DNA of 64,000 nucleotides from Entrophospora sp. SA101 (Eukaryota > Glomeromycota > Glomeromycetes > Entrophosporales > Entrophosporaceae): contig CAUDNR010004522.1 of NCBI GenBank assembly GCA_958430865.1, forward strand, positions 187,054-251,053, given 5' to 3'. This document shows positions 44,490 to 57,466 of the stretch, piece by piece; the first letter of the stretch is position 1, and each line of letters begins with the position of its first letter. Both the position numbers and the translations under genes were made by a program. Below the pieces are notes generated by a model. The model was given only the letters and a program-made list of their open reading frames with translations, searched no databases and was not told the origin of the DNA.

Positions 44490-47400
44490 TTAAATAATAA
44501 CCTTGGAAATCCAATCAATCATATCTTGCCTTGATGATGCTTGTAATATATATGCATTATTATTAGTATAAATAGCAAATACATTTTGTCTTTGAAGCAT
44601 ATTTTCTAAATCTTTTTTATAATCAACTCTAACAGATGCAAGATTTATTACACCTTGTTCTTCAGTTTCTTTTTGTGATTCATAAATAAATAAGTATGGT
44701 CTTTTAAAAAAAAATATTGATTAAATGTTTACAAAGATTAATATATTAGAATTATATCTATTATTCAATCAATCAATACCAAGTAAAAGTTTCAACATTA
44801 CCTTCTTAAGACATACCAACGTTTCACCCAAAAATCATCTGAATTTTCCGGAGTAGATAAACAACCTTTCTTGGTTATTGTGTCACTTTATTACCAACAA
44901 AAATAATCAAAAACATAATAATTAGCATATATTTTTTTTCAATTATAATAATAATAACTATAGTAACCATAGTAGTGAAAGGCTAATAAATTAATAGTAA
45001 TATATACATTTTGGAAACCATGCAAACTTGTGCAACCAATTTTTCTGATTTAGAACATCTTGATGAATCTATATCAGTGCATGGTCCTGAAAGTGGTGGT
45101 TCTTGATTTATAACAATCTATAAAATAAACCATTTTTTATGTAAACCAACAATAAAATATTTAAATAATTAAATAAAAATTCCGATTAAATTAAATAAAA
45201 ACCTCTTTGGATAATCCCCACTTCTTCCTCCAAAGTGTTAGGGTCTTTTTGGTTAGCTCTGTAGGATCACATTTATTCGTTTTTTCATTTGAAGTTAATT
45301 TATTACGAGCTTCTAATAACGCAATTACTTGCTTTGTATGTTCAACTGCCTCTTTTCTTCTTATTGTCTCACTGATCATTTTGTAATCATTAACTAATGA
45401 AACACCACGTGATTTCCAATCTCCTAAAAATTCTTCTCCACGTACATATTTGTTGGCCGTATTGAGACGCCAAAGCTCAGAAATTTTACGTGTCATTGGT
45501 GGTTTAAGTGTAATGGAAAATAGTCCGCTGGTTTTCCATAACACTTTTGATTGACTTATCAATTGTGTTAATTTTGATGGTGGTTTTGCTTCACGTCCTT
45601 GGATTTGAACTGCAATATCCATGTGAAATGTTATGGGTTCTACACATTTTTCAGCCTCAACATACCATGTTAATCCTAATAAAACACGACTATTAGAAGT
45701 TGTTATTCGATTCAAAAATATTGAATCATGAAGTGTACTGTCCCATGACGCTTGTGCAACAATCACACTAGTACCATCCCTATTAAAATGAACAGGTTGA
45801 TGTGGCAATAAATTCATTTGAACATCATTTTGAACTGAAGACTCTGACAATCCCCCTTTTCCATTTAATAATCTTACATGTCCAATTTCCATTTTTGTTA
45901 TTTTATTCCAAGGGAATAGTCTGCCTGAATTATGTGTCAATGTTAGAATTATTCGACGTTGTAGTCCTTGTCTTAAGAAAAATGCCCCAGGATCTAGAGA
46001 ATTTTGTGTAAGTACTTGAACTGGAACATATTCTCCTGTAGGGGCAAGTTCACAAACTTGTACCCAAGCTACAACGTCATGTTTTTCTTCTGATACAAGT
46101 TCATTCTCAGAATGACGTTCTCTTGTAACCATAGAATCTGCGTGAACCTGTCCATTAATGCCTCTATAAAGTGGTCTCTCTTTATGATCATCCCATTTTT
46201 TCATCTCTTCTAAAACACATTGCTTTGCACGTCCAAAAATTTCAAATGTTAACATTCGATTTGTAAATATATCTATCATCTCAGGCGATACTATCATTTT
46301 AAATGTTTGTTCATAATTAAGGTTAATTGGTAAATTTCCAAAGTCTGACATGATGTTAGTAGCCAAAACCCCACTTGATTCATTTCCAAATGATGAATGT
46401 TTGAATTGCACATGCACATCTGTAAATTGTGACTCTGAAATTCCAGTAAGTTCTAGTATTTTGACCTCAAACACAACTTTGTATCCAATCAACAATTTAC
46501 TTGATGTTTCATTTGGCTTATCTTTGATTAAATTATTATTATCATTATCTTTAGCATCTTTGCCATCTTTGCCATCATTGTATTTATCTAAAAAATCTGC
46601 AATATATTTGATAAGAATTCTGCAATAACCTAATACATCACCAGAATATCTACAAATCACTGGTGTTTTATGTTCATGTTCAGTTTTATATATTAAACTT
46701 GTTAGACCAATGGAAGCACTTCCTATAAAGGTATAATGAGGTAAAGGATTTTCATAAAATGGGTCTTCCCAATTAAAATGTCTACTGTATTGAGGACGAT
46801 CTATAAAATTATACAAGTTGCGCATCTTCTGAAGGCGGGTTTTGAGTTTATCCAAAGACCAGACATATACAACTCCATTTTTAAAGTCAATAACTTTCAC
46901 TCCTACACAAGGTTTTTTAGACGCGTGTAGTGAAGTGTCCTCATTGTTATTATACTGGTTTAATGCTGACGTACTTTCATAAGATGAAATTGGATTTGTA
47001 AATGGTTCATCTTCTATAATGGTAAATTGATAAAGAATTTTTTTATCAAGTTCTTTACTTATAACATTAGCCTCTTTCAATATGACTGCATTACTAAGTA
47101 AAGTCTCAGCCATGTAAACATATCTTTGATGCCTCCATTTCTTGACAGCCATCCTAATAAGACGCAATTCTTCTTCGGTATATGTTGATTTTCCTGGTCG
47201 TGCTTTGCTATAATCTTCATAAGGATTCTGTGAAATGTTTTGAAGTTTATGCATTTCATCTTGAACCATCTTAAGTTTTTCTTCAATCTGTTTATTTTCG
47301 GCTTTTAATTCATCTGCTTCGTTAATTTTTTTCATCTTTTCTTCATATTCTTGTTTTTGCAATTCAAGTTGTTGTTGAATTTCTTCTTTAAACGGTTTGA

Positions 47401-50186
47401 CTTTTTCTTCAACAATTTCAGATTGCGCCAATCCGTTATAATTTGTGTCAAATGTCTCATATGTACCATTTGATCCCATTTTCTCAGAAGTTCTTGATTC
47501 TGTATCATCATCAAAATGTTCGTTTCTACTGTCAGGTCGTTTACGAGCTTCTTGTATTTTCTTAATGTCTTCCATAAGTTTTTGTAAATCTTCATCAGGT
47601 AAAGTTGTGAATTTTAAGTTGTCACCACCAGAATTTAAATAATTAAGAGCCACCTCCCGTTTTGCATAATTCCAATCTATAACAGCTTCTGACATAAGAG
47701 ATGTGGGTGAATCTGGTCGTCTTAATCCATCCTCGTTATTAGCAATACTAATACTGAGTTGCTTTGATTTAGCACGTTCTTTTCTAACTTCTTCAGGATT
47801 ATTAAATCGAAACACGTGAAAGTCTCCAAGAATGATACGAAATCCCGAATTTAATTTTTCAGGTGCAGTTATACGCATTCCATTTACCATTGTTAAACTG
47901 TCTGTACATGGATGCAATGTTACAGCACCATCCTTATTTTCAAAGTAACAATGTTCATCCATAATATTTTCACCACTCAAACGTATATCAGCCGGAGCTT
48001 CAGCTTCAGATTTGCCAACACGTGTTATACCATTTTTAATTTGATAAACTAAACATTCTGACATCAATGGATCTTCATTGAGATTGACAAGATGTGGGAT
48101 TTTCTTTGGAGGATGTACACCAACTGCATTTTTCTCCACCATAATTCCAAGCTCTTCCAAAGTTTTTTCACGTTCACGTTGAATCTCTTCAGTTTTACGC
48201 ATTTTTTCTTGCCACGTTTCGTTAACTTCAGTCATCAATTTTTCAGAAGCGAGTATTTGATCAAGTAGTTCTTCTTTATTCTTCTTTATTTTATTACCAT
48301 CCTTGTCCGTAAGTACAACAAATTGTTGAGAAGGTGGAAGATCTGCATCCTTACGTGATTCTCCTATTACGTCACTGATATTTGCATTAGGATCTATACC
48401 AAGCTTACCACGCAATAATTGTAATTCTTCTTTAAGTTCACGAATAAGTTTGGCATTAGGATCTTCGTTGACAACAGCCTTATTCTTAATACGTTTGGCT
48501 GCATCAGCATAACGAAGAGTGCTAAGGGTTTCATCATAATCAGCAGGTGAAATTGCAGCAATCATAGCAGTTTTAGAATTACCACCCAAACTGTCTTTTA
48601 ATAGCCAAGTCAAAACCTAATAAATGATAAATAAAATAATAATAAATATACAACATATAATATAAAAATTCTTCAATAAAACTTGATTAACTAATCATAA
48701 CATACTGAATCTCTATATGGTACAAAACTATCGCCTTTCTTTCCTCCCTTTTTACCACCACCACCTGATGATTGTTCAGCTAAAGCAGAAATAACTTTAC
48801 CCAATGTTGTTAAAGACTTGTTAATATTTGCTCCTTCTTTTAACCGTGCACCTGTTGCACCAGTAGAATTTGCACGCTCAGAACCAGCTAAATCAACAAG
48901 ACTGATAATAAAATGATAATATTATTATTGTTATTGAGAAAATAATTAATAAATAAATCATTTGTATATTTTATAATCAATAAATAAATTGATTTTACCT
49001 GATGCGAGAAACTTTTTCAGTATCCATATTAGTTTCAGGGTCGTGACGTTTTTGAGTTACTAATAATGTGAATACAGCATGAGAACGACTTGAAGTCTCA
49101 TTCATATTTGTTGCTGCCACTGTTCTTGCCTATAAAAGCCCCATAATGAATTGGAAAATTTTTTCCATAAGGTTAATTCTAAAGTTTTTTAGTTTTTTTT
49201 TTAAAAAATATAATAATTATAATTTGTATATAAAATTACCTTATTACCCTCATCCATTAAATTTTCAATATCTTCAAAAGAATTAACAATCAATTTAGAT
49301 AAATCTTCAACATATGGACCTAACAAAGGATGTTCTCTGACTTTAAGATTTCCTTTATTTTTAGGATTTAATAAATCTCTAACACGCTCATTATAAATTT
49401 CAATATATGAAACCTGAACTTGGTAAGTTAAATTTGGATCATTGGAATTATCAATTCTTTTAAATAATTCAAAACATGTTAAAGGTATGATTCCTTTATC
49501 TTCACCATATCCCATCTTTTACCAAGTTCAATTTTAAATTTTTTTATAAATAAAAATATTGGAAAAAATAACAAAAAAGATTTTGTGTATAATTAAATTT
49601 TTTCTTATACCATTGAATATGATTTTCCAGAACCAGTTTGACCATCTGAATAAAGATTAAAAGAATGGTATTATTCTTATGAATTTATATAATAAATATG
49701 ATAATTAATGAATGTTATGTGTGTGTGTATATTGCAAACAAACTTACAAGCAAAAATACAAGTATTGTATCCTCCAAAAGCATGGTTAAGTAAATCTTCC
49801 CCAAGATCATCATATAACATTGATTGAGTAGCATAAGTTGGATCCCTTTTGTCAAAAGACCAGTAAGACTTATCAAAAGTAAATGCTTTAACATCATCAC
49901 CAGCGTCTCTTTTTTTTGCATTTGCTGGATCAGTACCATCAGGCCTGGTAATAATAGTTTGATTCCCCTCCATTCTGATGAGGCATTTTGCCCCTCGAGC
50001 AATTTCTATTAAAAAAATTATTTTTAATCATAATTACACTTGATGAAAATTCTTTTAAATGATAATTTTTATTCTAGCGTGTCAATCCATTAACGAAAGA
50101 ACAGTTTTATGATAAGAGTTTATTTCCTTACCTCTTGAATTTAAAGGACGACATCTGACAACTACTTTTATATTCCCCCCACTCAT
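44490..50186 (-). CDS. Kinesin-3 motor protein (KIF1/UNC-104 type), full length
   Basis: Ten exons on the minus strand (50186-50132, 50005-49748, 49645-49611, 49515-49240, 49129-48999, 48901-48706, 48616-45203, 45117-45008, 44885-44802, 44700-44490) give about 1,589 aa. The motor starts [18 protein letters not shown]. It has P-loop GQTGSGKS (106-113), switch [11 protein letters not shown] (216-225), switch [10 protein letters not shown] (253-260), and a Lys/Gly K-loop (about 298-308, [11 protein letters not shown]) that helps kinesin-3 hold microtubules. Neck helix [17 protein letters not shown] follows, then an FHA domain (~500-590, [10 protein letters not shown]...HCYFENKDG), coiled coil, KIF1B-like region, and a C-terminal PH domain (~1495-1588, [32 protein letters not shown]) that binds phosphoinositides on vesicles. 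It moves vesicles and endosomes toward microtubule plus ends. The last exon is read through to a TAA at 44490; a further splice at AAG|GTTATT is possible. Confidence 0.93.
47740..49690. repeat. Near-identical tract in full-length kinesin, copy 1
   Basis: This stretch matches 51089-53039 at a constant offset of 3,349 bp, without an indel, through exons and introns alike. Only isolated substitutions were noticed (e.g. GGCTGC against GACTGC giving Ala/Val in YADA/VKRIK). Sequence on both sides of the tract is clearly diverged between the two copies. Confidence 0.85.
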
Positions 50187-50835
50187 TTTGGAAAATTTAA
50201 AATATGTAATTACGAGAGGACCACTAATAACACATATAGATAGATGTCACACTAAATCCCATTTTACATATTGCAATACACAAAATGCGTGTGTCACTTT
50301 CAGATGGCAAGAAAGTGGGTAAAAAGTCAAGTAATATCTTTGATAATTAAAAATGAAACACTGAAGAGATTTTAAGTGAGCATAATATATATAGCCCATC
50401 AAATTTTTGAAACATTATTGGTAATATCATTTTTTTAATAACTATGAAGTAATAGATGTTGGCCGCGAAGTTAATTTTTAAACCGAAATTATTTAACCTG
50501 AAAAATAAAAAACCAATGTTGAGAAATCGAAACATTATTCAAAAATCCTTTTATGAATAACATGCCATAAACGGTATGAATATCGTGAATGCCGTTGGAT
50601 GTTTGAATTTATAAATAGAATGCTAATCTCTCTCCTTCACTAAAACTTAAATAAAACATTGATATTAAAATTTAGTACAAATATTGAGACAAGCTTTTGA
50701 TATAGACTAAGATCATATAAGTATTTTATTTTGTGAAGTAAAGAATATTAAGTGTATGGTATTTCTTGGTACTTTTGTTATCCCTGACGATAGGACTGAA
50801 GAAAAGAAACGTAAACTGAGCTTAAAGAACTACAA
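50187..50835. promoter_or_regulatory. Upstream region of full-length kinesin, partly duplicated upstream of copy 2
   Basis: 50187-50500 aligns imperfectly with 53520-53753 plus about 54374-54480 (shared: CACACTAAATCCCATTTTAC, TTGCAATACACAAAATGCGT, ATATAGCCCATCAAA, GATGTTGGCCG). So the promoter was part of the duplicated unit and has since diverged. Downstream (50500-50835) the sequence looks unique up to the start of the second kinesin copy. Confidence 0.65.
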
Positions 50836-53519
50836 ATGTCCTTGATTCTGCATCATCATCAAAGTATTCGTTTCTACTGTCTGATCTTTTTACGGTCTTC
50901 TTGTATTTTCTTAATGTCTTCCATCATTTTTTGCAAATCTTCATCAGATAAAGCCATAAATGTGGGATTATCATTTAAATAATTCAGAGCCGCCTCCCGT
51001 TTTGCATAATTCCAACCTTTAACAACTTCTGACATAAGAGATGCAGTGGTTGTGGATGAATCTGGTGGTTTTGATCCATCCTCGTTATTAACAATACTAA
51101 TACTGAGTTGCTTTGATTTAGCACGTTCTTTTCTAACTTCTTCAGGATTATTAAATCGAAACACGTGAAAGTCTCCAAGAATGATACGAAATCCCGAATT
51201 TAATTTTTCAGGTGCAGTTATACGCATTCCATTTACCATTGTTAAACTGTCTGTACATGGATGCAATGTTACAGCACCATCCTTATTTTCAAAGTAACAA
51301 TGTTCATCCATAATATTTTCACCACTCAAACGTATATCAGCCGGAGCTTCAGCTTCAGATTTGCCAACACGTGTTATACCATTTTTAATTTGATAAACTA
51401 AACATTCTGACATCAATGGATCTTCATTGAGATTGACAAGATGTGGGATTTTCTTTGGAGGATGTACACCAACTGCATTTTTCTCCACCATAATTCCAAG
51501 CTCTTCCAAAGTTTTTTCACGTTCACGTTGAATCTCTTCAGTTTTACGCATTTTTTCTTGCCACGTTTCGTTAACTTCAGTCATCAATTTTTCAGAAGCG
51601 AGTATTTGATCAAGTAGTTCTTCTTTATTCTTCTTTATTTTATTACCATCCTTGTCCGTAAGTACAACAAATTGTTGAGAAGGTGGAAGATCTGCATCCT
51701 TACGTGATTCTCCTATTACGTCACTGATATTTGCATTAGGATCTATACCAAGCTTACCACGCAATAATTGTAATTCTTCTTTAAGTTCACGAATAAGTTT
51801 GGCATTAGGATCTTCGTTGACAACAGCCTTATTCTTAATACGTTTGACTGCATCAGCATAACGAAGAGTGCTAAGGGTTTCATCATAATCAGCAGGTGAA
51901 ATTGCAGCAATCATAGCAGTTTTAGAATTACCACCCAAACTGTCTTTTAATAGCCAAGTCAAAACCTAATAAATGATAAATAAAATAATAATAAATATAC
52001 AACATATAATATAAAAATTCTTCAATAAAACTTGATTAACTAATCATAACATACTGAATCTCTATATGGTACAAAACTATCGCCTTTCTTTCCTCCCTTT
52101 TTACCACCACCACCTGATGATTGTTCAGCTAAAGCAGAAATAACTTTACCCAATGTTGTTAAAGACTTGTTAATATTTGCTCCTTCTTTTAACCGTGCAC
52201 CTGTTGCACCAGTAGAATTTGCACGCTCAGAACCAGCTAAATCAACAAGACTGATAATAAAATGATAATATTATTATTGTTATTGAGAAAATAATTAATA
52301 AATAAATCATTTGTATATTTTATAATCAATAAATAAATTGATTTTACCTGATGCGAGAAACTTTTTCAGTATCCATATTAGTTTCAGGGTCGTGACGTTT
52401 TTGAGTTACTAATAATGTGAATACAGCATGAGAACGACTTGAAGTCTCATTCATATTTGTTGCTGCCACTGTTCTTGCCTATAAAAGCCCCATAATGAAT
52501 TGGAAAATTTTTTCCATAAGGTTAATTCTAAAGTTTTTTAGTTTTTTTTTTAAAAAATATAATAATTATAATTTGTATATAAAATTACCTTATTACCCTC
52601 ATCCATTAAATTTTCAATATCTTCAAAAGAATTAACAATCAATTTAGATAAATCTTCAACATATGGACCTAACAAAGGATGTTCTCTGACTTTAAGATTT
52701 CCTTTATTTTTAGGATTTAATAAATCTCTAACACGCTCATTATAAATTTCAATATATGAAACCTGAACTTGGTAAGTTAAATTTGGATCATTGGAATTAT
52801 CAATTCTTTTAAATAATTCAAAACATGTTAAAGGTATGATTCCTTTATCTTCACCATATCCCATCTTTTACCAAGTTCAATTTTAAATTTTTTTATAAAT
52901 AAAAATATTGGAAAAAATAACAAAAAAGATTTTGTGTATAATTAAATTTTTTCTTATACCATTGAATATGATTTTCCAGAACCAGTTTGACCATCTGAAT
53001 AAAGATTAAAAGAATGGTATTATTCTTATGAATTTATATGATAATAAATAATAAATATGATAATTAATGAATGTTATGTGTGTATATATATTGCAAACAA
53101 ACTTACAAGCAAAAATACAAGTATTATATCCTTCAAAAGCATGGTTAAGTAAATCTTCCCCAAGATCATCATATAACATTGATTGAGTAGCATAAGTTGG
53201 ATCCCTTTTGTCAAAAGACCAGTAAGACTTATCAAAAGTAAATGCTTTAACATCATCAGTATCATCAGGTCTGGTAATAATAGTTTGATTCCCCTCCGTT
53301 ATGATGAGGCATTTTGCCCCTCGAGCAATTTCTATTAAAAAAAAAGTTTTTTTAATCATAATTATACTTGGAGAAGATTATTCTTTTAAATGATAGTTTT
53401 TACTCTAGCATATCAATTCATCAACGAAAGATAACAGTTTTATGATGAGAGTTTATTTTCTTACCTCTTGAATTTAAAGGACGACATCTGACAACTACTT
53501 TTATATTTTCCCCGCTCAT
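50836..53519 (-). CDS. Truncated kinesin-3 paralog (motor + FHA only)
   Basis: Seven exons on the minus strand (53519-53465, 53331-53107, 52994-52960, 52864-52589, 52478-52348, 52250-52055, 51965-50874) encode about 669 aa ending at the TAG at 50874. The motor (same P-loop, switches and K-loop), neck helix and FHA domain are intact. Compared with the full-length paralog it lacks 11 codons in exon 2 ([12 protein letters not shown] against a longer loop). Around residue 620-660 it differs strongly ([20 protein letters not shown]). A 1-bp insertion just before the stop shifts the frame; homology to the paralog continues past the stop to about 50836, then ends. The KIF1B region and PH domain are absent, so it could bind microtubules but not vesicles through PH. 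It may be a truncated functional motor or an early pseudogene. Confidence 0.82.
51089..53039. repeat. Near-identical tract in truncated kinesin, copy 2
   Basis: Partner of 47740-49690 at a 3,349-bp offset. Introns are as similar as exons, which points to recent homogenisation rather than selection on protein sequence. On the upstream side the first differences are in the intron before exon 2 (extra ATAATAAATA near 53040). Confidence 0.85.
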
Positions 53520-54480
53520 TTTGAAAATATGTAATTACGAGAAGACCATTGATAACACATATAGATAGAAGTCACACTAAATCCCATTTTACATATTGCA
53601 ATACACAAAATGCGTGTTACAGATAGAAAGAAAGTGTCAAGTCATAATCTTTAATTAAAAACAGAGTGAAGAGATTTTAAGTAAACATCCTCTTGTTGAT
53701 ATAATAATTGATCAAAGATTTAGTTCAAATATATAGCCCATCAAACATTATGGTTAAAGTTAGCACCCGTAATGTAAAATTACGGCATTGCAGTGTTGCG
53801 ACTCGTGTTGCAACAAATACAGCTTGGAAAGTCGGAATTTACGATATTGCAACTAACCGCAATACTTGTTATAAATATTTATGTAATAGTAATGTTACAT
53901 TCAAATAAAAAGTAGATCACAATCCTTATTTTCTAGTTATCAATTTCTTTTCTCAAGAGTTTTATACCATTTCTCTTATAATAATTAAAGATGGATTTTG
54001 TTACTGATAACAAAAACAAACTTGGTCCAAAGTACGTCAATTTGAAATTTATTAATATTGATTAAAATTTGGGGTGTTTGAATACAAATTTCTGATTGGC
54101 TAATTTGAATTTCACGCGTGTTTCAGAATATTTTACATGTGGTAACCACCTTGGTAATGGACATTACCAAGATACATGTAAATCTATGTTTAAAGATACC
54201 ATATCAAATGTTTTATAATAATGATGTTTTTAAAAATGAAACAATATAAATAGAAAATTGGTTTGACTGCATCGTAATTATGTTGCAATACTATGTATAG
54301 TAATAGTTTTTATTTAATATGTAAAGTTGCGGGTATGTTGTAACATTTGATATTTGATTACAGAGGACAAGCTTAATCATTTTTTAACTTCTATGAAGTT
54401 ATTGATGTTGGCCGAATTACTCGTCGCCGAAGTTAATTTTTTAAACTGAAATTATTTAATCTGAAATAAAAAATCAAATA
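53520..54480. other. Upstream region of kinesin copy 2 with a ~620-bp insertion relative to copy 1
   Basis: Similarity to the copy 1 upstream region stops at about 53753 (AAACATTATGG) and resumes at about 54374 (TAATCATTTTTTAAC...CTATGAAGTTATTGATGTTGGCCG). The ~620 bp between has no counterpart at copy 1. It includes a 66-codon open frame (53708-53908) with no recognised similarity and a short palindrome CGTAATGTAAAATTACG near 53768-53784. No terminal repeats were found. Confidence 0.55.
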
Positions 54481-56436
54481 GCAAGTTCCCAAGATTATGC
54501 ATATAAAATTACATGTTTCAATATTTTCTGGAACTTTGTCAATTAAAAATAAAAGAAATCCGTTTGCTTTCGAAAAAAAGTATATAAACCCTTTGATCAG
54601 ACAGAACATTATACTGCTTATCTTGAACAGTAATAATAAGCAAGCTGGCAAAGATATGTGAAACACATATTTTATTGTTTTTTATGTAAAATGCATTATT
54701 TTCTACACACTGTAGCTCGAAAAGCAAAGAAGGGTTTGTTACTGTTATTCTTGGAATCAATTAAACAGACATCTGATAATGTGATTTACACGAGAACAGG
54801 TTTGGTATAAATATTGTTGCTAACAAAATTATCATTGATACATATAATGCAAGATAAATATGATTTAGTAAAAAATTATGCTAATAACAATATATCCAGA
54901 GGATGTACACGCCAATGACAAGATTGACCAATCTCTTCAACTGGAGATACAAGATATATAACCGGAATTTCAGCACGCGATAGTATTAGTAATACTCTTT
55001 TAATACTGACGACTGGAGGTTGTATAAATGATGATGCGACAAGGGAAATAATTTATTATTAGGGGTGTATATGATTTTGAAAGTGGTTCTCTGGGTCCAG
55101 CTCACTCTGGACTTGATTACGAAATTATGAGATAGATAAAGATGAAGGTACAAAATAGACAATACAGCCTTGGAAAACAACAGCTGCTGAATCGGGACCT
55201 GTTGTTTCTATGAATAGTGTCCCAGTTTTACCTATTGGTTTGCCTGTTTGTGTAAGTAGTATTGTAAGTGGGGTTAATTGTGATATTATTGAATTATCTC
55301 TAGGGAATTTTATAAAGTAAATACTGCTGGGGCAAATGTATGGAATAGCAGAAGCTCTGTATATAATGCTCACACAGTTACAGCAATTGGTATTGTGGAA
55401 GGTGCCCTTTTTGATGACCACCCACTATTTCAATCTATTCAAACAATTATGTTTATAATGGAACGAGAGATTTCCTCTTAAAAATCAACATGTTATGATA
55501 CTATGTCCACCTAAGGGTGGGGTAGATTGGCTGGACACTCAGTTTAGAAATATCTCAAAAATAAAACATGTTATCATGTCGAATTTTCACCCAAATACAC
55601 CCCTATACTTGATTGGCTAATTTCAATTTCCCAGGGACACATGATAATAAGAAAATATAATAATAAATTTGTTGTGATGCGAATTTAATTATAATTCGTT
55701 GTAGTTTGGAAACATAATGAAATGCATTTCATTAAAAATGAAAGGCGAGACAGACTTTAACATAATATTATCAATTGAATGTGATTAATAAATTTTAAAT
55801 TAATACAATTGTGACCTATTTATTATAAATGAATAATAAAAAAAAAATTAGTTCTTGAAAATTTATTATTATTATTATTATTATTATTATATTATAAATT
55901 TTATCAGATATCATTAAATAATAATTCTCATCATGCAATCTATTTCTGATTTAGGCGATTATATATCATCATAAATTTAACAGAGAAACATTGAAAGGAG
56001 AAAAATTTGAAAATAAATCATTTACCTTAAATATTAATTGCGCCTAAAAAATCAAATAAACAGATATTTGTTAAATAATTATTTAAAGTGTTTAGAAATA
56101 ATTTATTTATTAATTTCAAGATTTTAAAATTATCTATTGGAATTGCTAAATAAAATTTCCTTTATCATTATTATAACGAATCAAAATCCAGACTAAATAA
56201 AATCAGAATTTAATTTTTGTATAATTACCAGTGAGTAAAGGAATTAACTCTTTACGATATTTAAAATTTCATCGTCTGAAGAAGGAGAAAAAATGAAAAG
56301 AAGAAAAAACTAATAATCTTGTTAAAAAAATTATAATAATAATATGTTTATCTATCAATGGGAAGATATTCATTGTAATGATTGATTACCTTAATTTTCT
56401 AAAAAAATTTTTTTAATAATAAATAATATATTAATG
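54481..56436. other. Non-coding stretch with an unassigned coding-like remnant
   Basis: Between about 54890 and 55440 the sequence is less AT-rich and reads as coding-like pieces in shifting plus-strand frames (SISNTLLILTTGGCINDDATR; SGPVVSMNSVPVLPIGLPVC; GANVWNSRSSVYNAHTVTAI). No single frame stays open and I could not name the family; it is probably a decayed gene. The rest is AT-rich, with an (ATT)n run at about 55864-55890. Confidence 0.4.
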
Positions 56437-57466
56437 TTATTTTTTCCCATTGTTGTCATCATCATCATCATCGTCATCGTCATTTCCTTTAATCCAGACA
56501 TCTACAGCTTTTTTAACATTTTCTTGAACTAAATGAACTGCATCCATACGTTGTGCACTATGATAAAATTTTCTAAAGAATGAAAATTGTGTTCCATCTG
56601 ACCAAGATTCAAAGTATCTTTTAGCTAATTGAAATCCTGGTGTGAATGCTCTTTTTATTACACGAGTTGCTGAAAATTTTTTTTTGAATTCACATATATA
56701 TATATGTGAGATTTATATATGATCAATTTATTAATAAACAAATTATTTTCCGGTTATTTATTATTATACATACTTTCTAATTTGGCTTGTTCTAACTTGT
56801 CACCCAAATCAATTTCATATTCTTCTCTAATCCAATATTAAAAAAAGATTCACTATTATTATTAGAAAAACAAGCTAATAATAATGAAAAAAAGTATGCT
56901 ATTTACGATTCATTTTGTAACCATAAATTTCGATTCAAAGACTCATCAGCACTTTTCATACTTTCAACATGTTTGTCACAATTTTCCAATCCTTTAACAT
57001 AATAAATACAATATCCATCCAAGAAATTTTTACGTTTAATATTATTTGATCTCTCATGATCATGATCATGATCACAATCATTATTATTATTATTACCACC
57101 ATTTAGAGATGTAGTATTTTTATCATATAAAGTTTTTGCTATGTCTCCATTATTGCCATCTATATCATCAATTTTTCTTAATTTAATTTTCCAACTATTA
57201 TTATTATTTTCATCTTTAGCTTTTTTATTTTGATCCAATAATCTTTTAAAACAAATCATCTTACAATCAGGTGCTTTATTTTCTTTACGTTTTCTGTCTT
57301 GTTGCTTACACCATTGAAAGCACATTTCGTCCCATTTTGGTTTTGGCAACGGCTCTAGAATTATATCTGCAGCAGCTGTTGTTGTTGTTGTTTTTGTTGT
57401 TGATGAGTCTTCTGAAGAAGTAGTTGAGTTTATTGGTAAAGAAGAATTTGATGAATTGGATTCCAT
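56437..57466 (-). CDS. Uncharacterised Cys-containing protein with C-terminal acidic tail
   Basis: Three exons on the minus strand, 57466-56907, 56826-56774 and 56669-56437, give 281 aa with all joins in frame. The N-terminus is Ser/Thr-rich. A charged segment holds CFQWCKQQDRKRKENKAPDC and then KMICFKRLL (Cys-x2-x-Cys ... Cys-x3-Cys), followed by an Asn/Asp/His-rich insert and DGYCIYYVKGLENCDKHVES. The last exon reads ATTRVIKRAFTPGFQLAKRY / FESWSDGTQFSFFRKFYHSA and VHLVQENVKKAVDVWI, ending in a poly-Asp tail. Spaced Cys pairs in helices recall small mitochondrial intermembrane-space proteins, but spacing does not match a family I know. The last exon looks like the most conserved part. No function is assigned. 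Confidence 0.72.

Noticed and set aside
55125..55421. 98-codon minus-strand open frame
   Set aside because: It has no recognisable family and overlaps plus-strand coding-like pieces; treated as part of an unassigned decayed region rather than a gene.
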